Assembly (NCBI RefSeq): GCF_965230805.1
Contig: NZ_OZ246019.1
Span: 620,001 to 684,000, forward strand
From: Marinifilum sp965230805
Lineage (GTDB): Bacteria > Bacteroidota > Bacteroidia > Bacteroidales > Marinifilaceae
Direction: 5' to 3'
DNA: 64,000 nucleotides
The translations under genes were made by a program, and so were the position numbers. The notes below the pieces were generated by a model. It was given only the letters and a program-made list of their open reading frames with translations, made no database searches and was not told the origin of the DNA. This document shows positions 8,952 through 17,907 of this stretch, in pieces (position 1 is the stretch's first letter; every line of letters begins with the position of its first letter).

Positions 8952-10367
8952 TTATACTTTATCTGTTAACTGATTTACTTTGCTTATTTCCATAAAGGAA
9001 ACTCCTTTCGATGGACCAAAACTTCCACCGATAATAATCACCATATCCTCACCGGTAAAATATTTCTTCTCCATCAAAGAGTACATCGATTGCTTCACAT
9101 ACTCATCCCTACTTGCCAATAATTTTCTGTAGCCTGCTTCAACACCATAAGATAAAGCCAATTCTCGCACAACTCTTTTCGAATAACACAAAGCATAAAC
9201 AGGAGAAGTTCCCCGATAGGCAGATAAATAACGCCCCGTCCTTCCTGTTAAGGTATCCGTAACAATGGCTTTAACAGGCAGCAATTGCGATGATTTAACT
9301 GCCGAACGAGCTAAAATAGCTGTAAGTTCCTGATTACTCGGCACAAAATTCTTTCTTGTATCAGGATACAATTCCTTTTCAACTTCAATTGCCACTTCGG
9401 TCATTGTACGAACCGATTCAACCGGATAATCGCCATAAGCAGTTTCTCCACTAAGCATTATTGCATCTGTTCTATTGTAAATTGCATTTGCAATATCACT
9501 TACTTCGGCTCGAGTTGGCCTAGGATTGTTAATCATGGAATGAAGCATTTGAGTTGCAATAATTACAGGTTTCTTGCACTCCATGCACTTTCTCATCATT
9601 TTTCTTTGAATCACAGGCAATTTCTGGGCAGGAATCTCAATGGCCAAATCTCCCCTGGCAACCATTACACCATATGCATGATCCAGAATTTCATCAAGAT
9701 TATCAACCCCTTCCTGATTTTCAATTTTGGCAATAATTTTAATCTTAGAATCATATTTATCCAAAATCTTTTGGATTTCGATAACATCTTCCTTGTTTCT
9801 AACAAATGAATGCGCAATAAAATCGATATCCTGCTCAATGGCAAATCCAATAAAAGCCCTGTCTTTTTTTGTTAAAGAAGGAAGATTAATAGAAACACCA
9901 GGAACATTTACACTTTTTCTATTCTTAATTATCCCTTCGTTTTGAGCCTCTACTCTAAGAAATTTAACATTTTTCTCAACTACCAATAATTCCAGTTCTC
10001 CATCATCAATTAAGATTTTTTTCCCAACTTCTAAATCATCAACAAATTTATCGTAGCTAACCAATAAACAATTCTCCAACTCTTCGTCTCCTTGCTTACC
10101 TTTCATGTTAAGACGATCTCCACACTTTAGAAAAATCTCTTCATTAACATCAACAGTTCTTATCTCAGGACCTTTTGTATCAATAAGCAATGCTATCCTT
10201 TCAGATACTTCTCTCACATTATCAATTACTTTTTGAGCATCGGCATGTGTTTGATGGGCTGTATTAAGCCTTACCACATTCATTCCCTCTTCAAAAAGTT
10301 GGGTAAGAAACTCAACATCACACTTTTTATCCGAAATGGTTGCAATAATTTTTGTGTGCTTTTTCAT
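8952..10367 (-). CDS. pyk: Pyruvate kinase
   Basis: The 471-residue protein starts MKKHTKIIATISDKKCD and contains NTAHQTHADA, LIDTKGPEIR, the metal and catalytic segment KIIAKIENQEGVDNLDEI, MVARGDLAIEIP and IATQMLHSM. These are the ordered hallmarks of pyruvate kinase. It converts PEP and ADP to pyruvate and ATP in the cytoplasm. An in-frame extension to 10442 exists, but a perfect -7 box (TATCTTTG, minus strand 10399-10406) lies inside it, so the ATG at 10367 is chosen. The gene before it on the same strand is aroQ, 127 bp away. Confidence 0.96.
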   Translation of the reverse strand: MKKHTKIIATISDKKCDVEFLTQLFEEGMNVVRLNTAHQTHADAQKVIDNVREVSERIALLIDTKGPEIRTVDVNEEIFLKCGDRLNMKGKQGDEELENCLLVSYDKFVDDLEVGKKILIDDGELELLVVEKNVKFLRVEAQNEGIIKNRKSVNVPGVSINLPSLTKKDRAFIGFAIEQDIDFIAHSFVRNKEDVIEIQKILDKYDSKIKIIAKIENQEGVDNLDEILDHAYGVMVARGDLAIEIPAQKLPVIQRKMMRKCMECKKPVIIATQMLHSMINNPRPTRAEVSDIANAIYNRTDAIMLSGETAYGDYPVESVRTMTEVAIEVEKELYPDTRKNFVPSNQELTAILARSAVKSSQLLPVKAIVTDTLTGRTGRYLSAYRGTSPVYALCYSKRVVRELALSYGVEAGYRKLLASRDEYVKQSMYSLMEKKYFTGEDMVIIIGGSFGPSKGVSFMEISKVNQLTDKV

Positions 10368-10398
10368 AGAAACTCTTTCATTATTAGTTTTGGCATCA

Positions 10399-10406
10399 CA
10401 AAGATA
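10399..10406 (-). promoter_or_regulatory. -7 promoter box for pyk
   Basis: The minus strand reads TATCTTTG, a perfect TAnnTTTG. It lies 32 nt upstream of the pyk ATG at 10367, giving a leader of about 25 nt. No correctly spaced -33 TTTG was seen. Confidence 0.55.
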
Positions 10407-10493
10407 GTCAATATTACCACATAGGTGTTGGCAAAAGCGCAAAAGGAAAATTCATCAACCTAAAAAAAATCTTTTATCACACACAAAGCAAGT

Positions 10494-10919
10494 TTAATCC
10501 AAATGGGCTAACAATGCTTCTATTCCTAACCGATAGGAGTCCAATCCAAATCCGGCAATGGAGCCTATACAATCTTTACCTATAAAAGAGGTAGATCTAT
10601 AAGACTCTCTCTTATGAAGATTCGATATATGCACTTCAATTACAGGGGTTTTAACAGCAGCAATTGCATCTCCTAAAGCTACAGAAGTATGCGTATAAGC
10701 ACCCGCATTCAGAATAATCCCATCATAAGTAAAACCTATCCGATGTATCTCATCAATTAGTTCTCCTTCAATATTTGATTGAAAGTACTCAAGATTAATT
10801 TTTCCGTACATCATCATTAATTCTTCAAAGTATTTTTCAAACGAAACCTCTCCATATATAGATTTTTCGCGCACTCCAAGCAAATTTAGGTTGGGTCCAT
10901 TAATTATCAAAAAATTCAT
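10494..10919 (-). CDS. aroQ: 3-Dehydroquinate dehydratase, type II
   Basis: The 141-residue length and the motifs INGPNLNLLGVRE (residues 5-17, containing the Asn and Arg of the active-site lid), FQSNIEGELIDEI, NAGAYTHTSVALGDAI and HISNLHKRE match the dodecameric type II enzyme. It converts 3-dehydroquinate to 3-dehydroshikimate in the chorismate pathway. Chorismate is also the substrate of MenF encoded at 35.6-36.7 kb. The gene is divergent from xerD and upstream of pyk on the same strand. Confidence 0.96.
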   Translation of the reverse strand: MNFLIINGPNLNLLGVREKSIYGEVSFEKYFEELMMMYGKINLEYFQSNIEGELIDEIHRIGFTYDGIILNAGAYTHTSVALGDAIAAVKTPVIEVHISNLHKRESYRSTSFIGKDCIGSIAGFGLDSYRLGIEALLAHLD

Positions 10920-11023
10920 CTTATCAAAAAAAATAAAGTTTAAACATAAAAAGCTTACACAAAATTTGTAACCTTACGTAATATTTTTTTAAATTGCACA
11001 CTAGAATTATCATAAGGATTTTG

Positions 11024-11031
11024 TACCTTTG
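11024..11031 (+). promoter_or_regulatory. -7 promoter box for xerD
   Basis: TACCTTTG is a perfect TAnnTTTG, 73 nt upstream of the xerD ATG. No well-spaced -33 TTTG is evident. Confidence 0.5.
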
Positions 11032-11104
11032 TTTGGTGTAGTAAAACTACAAATTATAAAGCAAATTATTACAACTATAATTACATACTAAAAACTGGAT
11101 AAAA

Positions 11105-12010
11105 ATGAAATGGACAACAACAATTGAGAATTTTAAGACCTATCTTACTCTAGAGAAGTCATTGTCTAAGAACTCGGTAGACGCTTACATTAACGACATT
11201 ACCAAGTTAACCACTTTCTTTAGAGAAAAGAATATTGAGGTTGCACCAGAGGAGGTAGTTCTTCAACATTTAAAAGATTTTGTGTCTTGGATTAATGATG
11301 CAGGTACTAGTCCTCGTACCCAAGCTCGTGTAATTTCGGGTATTAAAGCTTTCTTCAAGTATTTATTGCTAGAAGAAATCATTGAAAAGAATCCAACCGC
11401 TTTACTTGAAGCTCCAAAAATTGGTCGTAAGCTTCCTGACACTTTAACAACAGATGAGATTGATATTTTGGTTAAAGCTGTTGACATGAATAAAGCAGAA
11501 GGACAAAGAAACCGTGCAATTCTTGAAACCCTATATTCTTGTGGACTTAGAGTTTCAGAATTAATTGATTTAAGAGTTTCTAACCTTCATTTCCGTATGG
11601 GATTTATTAAAATTCATGGAAAAGGTAACAAAGAGCGTTTAATTCCAGTAGGAAAAAAAGCTAAAAAAGAAATTAAATTATACCTTAGAAGTTATCGTGG
11701 TAAATTAAATATCGATAAGGATAGTGAAGATATCTTATTCTTAAACAGAAGAGGTCGTAAATTATCTCGTGTGATGATCTTTACTATTATCAAGAATCTT
11801 TCTAAGAAAGTTGGTTTAAAGAAAAATGTTTCTCCTCACACTTTCCGCCACTCTTTTGCTTCTCATCTGGTTGAAGGTGGAGCTGATTTGAGAGCTGTTC
11901 AGGAAATGTTAGGACATGAATCAATTCTAACAACTGAAATTTACACTCATCTGGATAGAGAATATTTGAAAGAAACAATCAAAAATTTCCATCCTAGATC
12001 AAAAGACTAA
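11105..12010 (+). CDS. xerD: Site-specific tyrosine recombinase XerD
   Basis: The 301-residue protein has an N-terminal SAM-like core-binding domain (FKTYLTLEKSLSKNSVDAYINDI) and a C-terminal catalytic domain. That domain carries Arg in CGLRVSEL (about 148), Lys in IHGKGNKERLIPVG, the HTFRHSFASHL box (about 245-255), LGHESILTTEIYTH and the nucleophilic Tyr near 280. With XerC it resolves chromosome dimers at dif, activated by FtsK, which is also encoded in this window. Its standard length and lack of flanking attachment sites argue for the housekeeping enzyme rather than a phage or transposon integrase. Confidence 0.93.
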   Translation: MKWTTTIENFKTYLTLEKSLSKNSVDAYINDITKLTTFFREKNIEVAPEEVVLQHLKDFVSWINDAGTSPRTQARVISGIKAFFKYLLLEEIIEKNPTALLEAPKIGRKLPDTLTTDEIDILVKAVDMNKAEGQRNRAILETLYSCGLRVSELIDLRVSNLHFRMGFIKIHGKGNKERLIPVGKKAKKEIKLYLRSYRGKLNIDKDSEDILFLNRRGRKLSRVMIFTIIKNLSKKVGLKKNVSPHTFRHSFASHLVEGGADLRAVQEMLGHESILTTEIYTHLDREYLKETIKNFHPRSKD

Positions 12011-12058
12011 ATAGTTTTCCGTTTCCTTATGGAAAGATGAAATAATTGTCATTTTTAG

Positions 12059-12090
12059 ACCTCCAAGGATATTCTTTGGAGGTTTTTTTA
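12059..12090 (+). terminator. Rho-independent terminator of xerD
   Basis: ACCTCCAA and TTGGAGGT form a stem with partly paired inner bases, followed by a run of seven T. It lies 48 bp after the xerD stop. Confidence 0.88.
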
Positions 12091-12378
12091 TAACTTTTAT
12101 TTCGAATTCTTCTTGAATCACTTCCTCTCGATAGAACAACTTATATAATCATAACAGAACCCTATTTAGACCGAAGTAATTTTGCGCAAACGTTTGTAAA
12201 ACATAGGAAAGACGCTCTGTTTTTAAACAAAAAAAGAGGGGAAAAATGAAATAAGAAGATTCTCTAGAGCCCCTTAGATCAATTTTCCCCACGGTAAAAT
12301 TAGGAAAACTTACTGAGAAATAATACATTAAAAATGACAAAAAATATTTACATAGTAGGATTTGTTCATATATAGTTA
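12091..12378. other. Intergenic stretch upstream of pckA
   Basis: About 290 bp of AT-rich DNA between the xerD terminator and the pckA promoter. No supported frame, repeat or clear operator was recognised. Confidence 0.4.
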
Positions 12379-12386
12379 TATTTTTG
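12379..12386 (+). promoter_or_regulatory. -7 promoter box for pckA
   Basis: TATTTTTG matches TAnnTTTG perfectly and lies 30 nt before the ATG at 12416. A TTTG at 12361-12364 could serve as -33, but the 14-bp spacer is short. Confidence 0.55.
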
Positions 12387-12415
12387 GTGCTCCAAACCAA
12401 ATATTAAATGTCACA

Positions 12416-14074
12416 ATGAACGCTATTGAAGTTAATATGATTAACGATTTAAAAGAAACATTAAAAAAGCATTCTAACATTCAAGAGAATCTTAAAAGAG
12501 AATCTCTAATTGCTCAAGCAGTAGAAAACAAAGAAGCTGTTTTAACCAAGAATGGTGCACTTGCAACCTGGACACCTCCACATTCAACAGGTAGAAGTCC
12601 TAAGGATACATACATTGTAAAACATCCTCAAAACCAATTTAATATAGACTGGTCATCAGCCAATAATATCGACATGAATCCGCAAACGTTTTCGATGATA
12701 TTTGAAGACGCTTTGAAGATGATTAAAAGCAAAAAGACGGTTTATATTACGGACAGAGTAATTGGTGCTGATTCGAAGTATGCATTGCCAGTAAAAACCA
12801 TTACTGACAAAAGTTTAAGCCAGGTATTCATCGACAATATGTTTAGGCCTGTCCCAAACGATTTGGAAAAATCGGTATTCGCAAATGATGAGTTTCACTT
12901 AATTGCTCTTCCAAATGATAAGTTAAATAAAGATCGTTACAAAGGATTGGTTAGAGAACTTCCTAATGGAGAAACATCGGACATTTGTGTTGTTGTTGAC
13001 TTTGATCAGAAGATTGGTATCGTTATTGGTTCGTCGTATATGGGAGCTATGAAGAAGTTGATGTTTACTGTAATGAACTATTATCTTCCTTTTAAAGGTG
13101 TTCTGCCATTACATTGTTCGGCAAACGAAGGAAAAGGAGGAGATTCTGCCCTACTCCTTGGTCTTTCGGGAACAGGCAAAACAACTCTATCAGCAGATCC
13201 AAACAGAGCACTTTTAGGTGATGATGAGCATGGCTGGAGTGATGATGGTATTTTCAACTTTGAAAATGGTTGTTACGCTAAAATGATTAATATCAAACCT
13301 GAAAATGAACCTGAAATCTACGAAGCCGTTATGCATGATGATGATTTCACCAAGCACGGTGCGATTATTGAAAATGCAATGATTTATCCAAATGGCGAGT
13401 TCGATTTCTTCGATGATAGGTTTACTCCTAACTCAAGGGCAAGTTATCCTCTTTGTTTCCTAAAAAATATAAAGGAAAGTTCTGTTTCAGGAAATCCCAA
13501 AACCATCTTGTTCTTAACCGCTGATGCTTATGGTGTTTTGCCCCCTATTTCAAAATTAACCAAAGAGCAAGCTATGCTTTGGTTTCTAATGGGATACACT
13601 TCAAAACTTGCAGGTACTGAAACCGGAGTAACTGAACCTCAGGCTACTTTTTCTCGTTTCTTCGGACAGCCTTTTATGCCCTGTAATCCCAATATTTATG
13701 CAGAAATGTTAGGTGATAAAATGGAAAAACACAATACAAATGTATTTTTAATTAACACTGGCTGGAGCGGAGGTTCTTACGGAACTGGCTCAAGAATTAA
13801 ACTAAAATACACGAGAGCAATGGTGGATGCTGCCTTAAGTGGCAAGTTAAACGACGTTGAGTATAACGAAAATAAATTGTTCCACCTAAATGTTCCTGCC
13901 AGTTGTGAAAATGTGCCAACTAAAATACTTAACCCGATTAACACTTGGGCGAACAAAGACGATTACAAGAAAACGGCTGAAAATCTAGCCGGAAAATTTT
14001 CTGTAGATTTCGATCAATCTTATGGACAACATAATATCCCAAATGAGATTGTTTCGCAATGTCCTGGAAAATAA
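12416..14074 (+). CDS. pckA: Phosphoenolpyruvate carboxykinase (ATP)
   Basis: The 552-residue protein has the substrate loop STGRSPKDTYIV, the PEPCK-specific motif region FKGVLPLHCSANEGKGGD, the P-loop GLSGTGKTTLSADP near residue 250, the metal motif LLGDDEHGWSDDG and NTGWSGGSYGTGSRIKL. It interconverts oxaloacetate plus ATP with PEP, CO2 and ADP. In succinate-producing anaerobes it often runs in the CO2-fixing direction. The ATG at 12416 is preferred over a longer frame from 12362 because a perfect -7 box lies inside that extension. A second, unrelated type of PEP carboxykinase may be encoded at 51.1 kb. Confidence 0.96.
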   Translation: MNAIEVNMINDLKETLKKHSNIQENLKRESLIAQAVENKEAVLTKNGALATWTPPHSTGRSPKDTYIVKHPQNQFNIDWSSANNIDMNPQTFSMIFEDALKMIKSKKTVYITDRVIGADSKYALPVKTITDKSLSQVFIDNMFRPVPNDLEKSVFANDEFHLIALPNDKLNKDRYKGLVRELPNGETSDICVVVDFDQKIGIVIGSSYMGAMKKLMFTVMNYYLPFKGVLPLHCSANEGKGGDSALLLGLSGTGKTTLSADPNRALLGDDEHGWSDDGIFNFENGCYAKMINIKPENEPEIYEAVMHDDDFTKHGAIIENAMIYPNGEFDFFDDRFTPNSRASYPLCFLKNIKESSVSGNPKTILFLTADAYGVLPPISKLTKEQAMLWFLMGYTSKLAGTETGVTEPQATFSRFFGQPFMPCNPNIYAEMLGDKMEKHNTNVFLINTGWSGGSYGTGSRIKLKYTRAMVDAALSGKLNDVEYNENKLFHLNVPASCENVPTKILNPINTWANKDDYKKTAENLAGKFSVDFDQSYGQHNIPNEIVSQCPGK

Positions 14075-14096
14075 TAACACTTCTTTTCTCATTTAT

Positions 14097-14130
14097 AAAA
14101 AAGAGTCTCACTTGAGGCTCTTTTCTTTTC
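14097..14130. terminator. Bidirectional terminator between pckA and the NRDE gene
   Basis: AAAAGAGTCTC pairs with GAGGCTCTTTT (one G-U) around ACTT, with A-rich and T-rich sides. It overlaps the last codons of the convergent NRDE gene. Confidence 0.85.
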
Positions 14131-14833
14131 CGAAATATCTTTCTGTGACTTCATTTTTATCAAGATCTTCGTACATCATTCTGACTTCCGAATTATCCAG
14201 GACAATTTGAGTGATGCTAGTCGTTTTTATCTTTCCCTTTCTATTCATTACAAGGCCATTGTAGGCATCTTCTTTCCCTGCATTCTTGTGAAAGCGAAGT
14301 ATACACTCTGAATTCAAATCCTTTTCGATGTTAAAATCTGTAAACCATTTTTTTCTCATTTCTTGAGCTAATTTATCATACAGAGTTGATGAAGACCAGA
14401 TTTCAGTTTTTTTAGCATCAAGTTTTTTGTAATGAATCGAGCTACCATCCCATCTGATTTCTTCCAGGCTCAATTTATTTTCATAGCCTAACACAAGCAT
14501 TGTGAATGGCTCAATTCCCTGGAATTGAAACTTTAATACAAATTCACTCACACTCTTGTAATTGGCATATTCCAATACAAGCAAGCCCCTACTCATTTTA
14601 TATGGAGGATTGTGTTTGTGTTTTGCAAATGCACCATTCAACAAACAAATGCTATATTTTTTACTACATAACATCCAAGTTCCTTGACTCGTCTTATCCT
14701 TTGGGAAGATGTACTCAATATTATTATAAAAATATGAATCCGGAGGTAAAGCATTTCTTTTGGGGTCTTCATCTCTGTTCGTGGTAAAAACGAAATTATT
14801 TTCCCCTAGTGGTATATATGTTAATGTGCACAT
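14108..14833 (-). CDS. NRDE (TANGO2-type) family protein
   Basis: The 241-residue protein begins MCTLTYIPL and has the family-naming Asn-Arg-Asp-Glu motif in FTTNRDEDPKR (residues 18-26). Cys2 after Met and the NRDE box recall N-terminal nucleophile hydrolases, although no reaction is established for this family. GTWMLCSKKYSICLLNGAF is also conserved. The gene overlaps the upstream DinB-like gene by 13 bp, so they are probably cotranscribed. Its end is embedded in the bidirectional terminator shared with pckA. Confidence 0.85.
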   Translation of the reverse strand: MCTLTYIPLGENNFVFTTNRDEDPKRNALPPDSYFYNNIEYIFPKDKTSQGTWMLCSKKYSICLLNGAFAKHKHNPPYKMSRGLLVLEYANYKSVSEFVLKFQFQGIEPFTMLVLGYENKLSLEEIRWDGSSIHYKKLDAKKTEIWSSSTLYDKLAQEMRKKWFTDFNIEKDLNSECILRFHKNAGKEDAYNGLVMNRKGKIKTTSITQIVLDNSEVRMMYEDLDKNEVTERYFGKEKSLK

Positions 14834-15342
14834 AAATCGTCTCTGTACCTAATTGTTGAATATGCAATACCAAAGTGTTTATCAAGTTTAATTTCAGGAA
14901 ATTCCTTTTGAATTGCAATTCTTATAATTGCCATATGATGTATCGCATGTTCGATATTATAAATCAATTCTCTCTCAAGGTTAGTTGGTACCGAAACACT
15001 TTTTTTCTGAACATTATCATAGCTTACAATCAATTCAAGTGCCTTAGATTCCATATTAATTTTAAACCAAGTTCGAGCCCGGTTAAGGCGCTGTATTGCC
15101 AAAGCCAAATTGGTTTCCGTCTCAGAACAGTGGGTTCGATTGTCGTAACTTACCGGTTTATCTTCTTCACTTGCTTCTATTAAAATATCATAAAATTCAA
15201 TAATGTGTCGCAAGTGTTTACCAATGGTATTTTTCGACAATAAATCCAACTTCATCGAATAATGACTTACATGGATGTTCTCGCATAAATGAATAAGTTG
15301 TCGCAAGATTTCAAGATTAGCTGATACAATTTGCTTTTGCAT
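14821..15342 (-). CDS. DinB-like / four-helix metal-binding protein
   Basis: The 173-residue protein is helical. Its His pattern is that of DinB/YfiT-type four-helix bundles: IGKHLRHIIEFYD near the first third and the distal IEHAIHHMAIIRIAI motif, a likely metal triad. Many members use a low-molecular-weight thiol in detoxification or transfer reactions, but nothing here identifies the substrate. An ATG at 15342 is preferred over a GTG at 15369. It overlaps the NRDE gene and is divergent from the ATP-grasp gene. Confidence 0.75.
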   Translation of the reverse strand: MQKQIVSANLEILRQLIHLCENIHVSHYSMKLDLLSKNTIGKHLRHIIEFYDILIEASEEDKPVSYDNRTHCSETETNLALAIQRLNRARTWFKINMESKALELIVSYDNVQKKSVSVPTNLERELIYNIEHAIHHMAIIRIAIQKEFPEIKLDKHFGIAYSTIRYRDDLCAH

Positions 15343-15493
15343 AGATATGATAGAAATGGTTACCAGCACAAGATATCAAATTACCAATATATATCATACT
15401 TTAACAATTACTTATTTGATTTTAGTGAACCACATTTTATAAACAAGAATTTATTACCTTAACGCATCCTTTAACTCTTTAGCCAGACAATTT

Positions 15494-16528
15494 ATGAGTA
15501 GAAAAATTAAATTCCCTTTTGCTATATCTAAATGGTTTCATTTTGAATTTTGGCCATTTTGGTTCTTTTATTTACCAATGTTTTTCTATGGATTTTATCT
15601 GGCAATCAAAGCCAGATCACTTGCTTACTTTACTCCGGCAAATCCATCCATGCGATTTGGAGGAGCTTTTGGTATGGATAAAATGGGAATATTACATTTA
15701 CTGGATAAAAAATATATTCCAAAGGGCTTTGTGGTGCACTCCTCCTTGCTGCAAAAAGAATTAAAAGATTTAATGACTGAGCACGACATAGATTTTCCTA
15801 TTGTTTGCAAACCTAATGTTGGAGAAAGAGGTATTGGAGTTGAAAAAATAGATGATGAAACGGATGTTGAATCGTTCCTGAAAGACAAGAATGAAGAGAT
15901 TTTGGTTCAGGAATTTATTGATTTTCCTATAGAACTAGGAGTTTTTTATCATCGCTTTCCAATTTCAGAAAAAGATGGGATAACATCTGTTGTAAGAAAA
16001 GAATTTTTAAGTATCACCGGCAATGGAAAGCTAAAGTTTTCGGAACTTGTAAAGGCAAACATCAGAGCAAATAGCAGAATATCCTACCTAAAGAACAAGT
16101 ATAAATCAAAATGGAATCAGATTATTCCTTCGGGTATTAGCTATAAATTGGAACCCATCGGAAATCACAACAGAGGAACAAAATTTTTGGATGGCAACAA
16201 GCTGATTAATGACAAATTAGTATCGGTTTTCAGAGAAATATCAAAACCCTTGGATGGTTATAATTATGGTAGATTTGATTTGAAAGTAAACAGCATAGAA
16301 GATCTGTATGAAGGAAAGAACATTAAAGTGATTGAACTGAACGGTACAAACTCGGAACCTGCACATATTTATGATCCTGATTTCCCTTTGTTTAAAGCTT
16401 ATAAAGAAATTATTAAACACATGAGACTGATTTACGACATCAGCATGGAAAACAGACAATTAGGCATACAACCCAACACTTTTAAGGAAATAATGACTGC
16501 GCTTTACAAGAGAAGTTTCCAAAAATGA
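15494..16528 (+). CDS. ATP-grasp domain protein with N-terminal membrane segment
   Basis: The 344-residue protein starts with an aromatic membrane segment (WFHFEFWPFWFFYLPMFFYG, residues 16-35). An ATP-grasp fold follows: FPIVCKPNVGERGIGVEKI (about 98-116), EILVQEFIDFPIELGVFYHR, and the metal-binding end GRFDLKV...KVIELNGTNSEPAHIYDP. This resembles D-Ala-D-Ala ligase-like or tubulin-ligase-like enzymes, which join a carboxylate to an amine or thiol using ATP. The substrate is unknown. It stands alone with its own terminator, divergent from the DinB-like gene. Confidence 0.82.
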   Translation: MSRKIKFPFAISKWFHFEFWPFWFFYLPMFFYGFYLAIKARSLAYFTPANPSMRFGGAFGMDKMGILHLLDKKYIPKGFVVHSSLLQKELKDLMTEHDIDFPIVCKPNVGERGIGVEKIDDETDVESFLKDKNEEILVQEFIDFPIELGVFYHRFPISEKDGITSVVRKEFLSITGNGKLKFSELVKANIRANSRISYLKNKYKSKWNQIIPSGISYKLEPIGNHNRGTKFLDGNKLINDKLVSVFREISKPLDGYNYGRFDLKVNSIEDLYEGKNIKVIELNGTNSEPAHIYDPDFPLFKAYKEIIKHMRLIYDISMENRQLGIQPNTFKEIMTALYKRSFQK

Positions 16529-16563
16529 GAGGATTTCATGTAATGAATATTTCCTCTCTTTTG
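16527..16563 (+). terminator. Terminator of the ATP-grasp gene
   Basis: GAGAGGA pairs with TCCTCTC, with further partial pairing inside, followed by TTTT. The stem begins within the stop codon. Confidence 0.7.
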
Positions 16564-16590
16564 AATTTATGTAGCGTAATTAAAATCAAT

Positions 16591-17211
16591 TTAACACCCC
16601 CCAGTAGCACGCTTTTTCTTTTTGCGTTTTTTGATAATAGGTTTTGGTTTCTTCATCGTGCTGTTATTATTTAAAACGGTATTTCCCCCTCCCAAAGCTG
16701 CACTTGCTCCTTTTCTAAAGTCGTATTTTGCGATTTCATCGTCTGCCATAACAGATTTCGGTGCCTGAGGATTCAATATGGTTTCGACCCAGTAGTTTAA
16801 ACCACCCTGCATTACAAAATTGTTCTCATAACCTAACTGTCGGGTAAGCATCCAAGCTTCGTTTGCTTTTAGGCTCCCATTCGAATAAAATACATTTATC
16901 TTCACTCCCTGATCGATATACTCTTCATATTCATCAGAAAGAATCTGAGTTAAAGGAATATTGATGGCTCCTGGCAAGCTGTATTTTTCAAATTCTGCCT
17001 GACTACGTACATCAATCAACTGAAGACCAGGGTCTTTTTGAATCAACATATCGGCAATTTCATCTGTACTAACAAACTGAGTTCCATCTTTTACTTCATC
17101 AAGTAATTCTTCGGCAGTTAATTTAAACTGCTTGGTAGTATTTTCTGGTATAGCTGCTATTATAATTCCCAATGGAACAAAAACCGAAGCTAATATTAAT
17201 CTCATTTTCAT
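16591..17211 (-). CDS. Exported rhodanese-like protein lacking the catalytic Cys
   Basis: The 206-residue protein has an N-terminal hydrophobic signal or anchor (residues 4-21) and a rhodanese domain: LQLIDVRSQAEFEKYSLPGAINIPL near 63-87, then KINVFYSNGSLKANEAW near 104-120. The active-site loop position normally held by Cys is Ser110. The only Cys in the whole protein is residue 206, at the end of a very basic tail (KKRKKKKRATGGC). It is the last gene of the sulfur-respiration operon, 27 bp after a YeeE-type transporter gene, so a role in binding or delivering reduced sulfur in the periplasm is plausible. Sulfurtransferase activity by the usual mechanism is not expected. Confidence 0.88.
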   Translation of the reverse strand: MKMRLILASVFVPLGIIIAAIPENTTKQFKLTAEELLDEVKDGTQFVSTDEIADMLIQKDPGLQLIDVRSQAEFEKYSLPGAINIPLTQILSDEYEEYIDQGVKINVFYSNGSLKANEAWMLTRQLGYENNFVMQGGLNYWVETILNPQAPKSVMADDEIAKYDFRKGASAALGGGNTVLNNNSTMKKPKPIIKKRKKKKRATGGC

Positions 17212-17238
17212 TTTGATGATCTTTTAAACCGTTAATTT

Positions 17239-17829
17239 TTAGTACTCTTCGCGTGGAAATTTTTTCTCTGCCCACTCGCCGACCCAGAACATTGCAAATG
17301 CCATAATAATTAATGCCAGGGCAAACACTCCTCTTGGAATATCTAAAAGTTCATTCATTGTAGGAGTACCAATAAAGTTTGCTTTATACATTTCTTCAAA
17401 CAATGGATATCCTTCAGTAAAAAATACAATCCCTAAAGTTAATCCACCAATAAAAGCCAAAGCATCTAACTTGCCAATTGAGATTGCACAGAATGCTGTC
17501 CCTGGGCAAAATCCACCCATTATAAAACCAGCCCCCATTACTACTCCACCAACAATAGCCGAAGTTATATAAGTTGGATTGATGTACACAAAATCCAAAT
17601 CGATCCAACCAAAAAGACTGAAAAACAATAAGCCTACCATTGCTGTTATTGCAGCGGTAAAGAATACTTTTAGAACTGTTGTATCGTATCCGTAGAACAT
17701 GCCTGCTAATTTTCTACTCGACGAGAATCCACTTCCTTCCAACACAAAACCAAAACCAATTCCAATTAAAAATGCAATTAACAAATTGGTATCCGGTGAA
17801 ATTATTTCATTAACAATTAATGGTGCCAT
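17239..17829 (-). CDS. YeeE/YedE-type sulfur transporter, second half
   Basis: A 196-residue integral membrane protein with about five helices and the family signature GGFCPGTAFCAISIGKLDALAFIGG (about 107-131), whose Cys residues line the thiosulfate path in the related TsuA. TsuA-like proteins carry two such halves in one chain; here they are separate genes 78 bp apart. It sits between the other half and the rhodanese-like gene in the sulfur operon, suggesting import or export of a sulfur compound handled by the reductase. Confidence 0.88.
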   Translation of the reverse strand: MAPLIVNEIISPDTNLLIAFLIGIGFGFVLEGSGFSSSRKLAGMFYGYDTTVLKVFFTAAITAMVGLLFFSLFGWIDLDFVYINPTYITSAIVGGVVMGAGFIMGGFCPGTAFCAISIGKLDALAFIGGLTLGIVFFTEGYPLFEEMYKANFIGTPTMNELLDIPRGVFALALIIMAFAMFWVGEWAEKKFPREEY

Positions 17830-17907
17830 ATTTTTAAAGTTACAAGGTAAAAGTAAAAAAGGTATAAGTAATTACCTCAATCATTTTCCCAATTACAATT
17901 CAATTGA

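Noticed and set aside
11105..12010. Phage or transposon integrase
   Set aside because: Length, motifs and core-gene context fit housekeeping XerD, and no attachment sites or cargo are seen.
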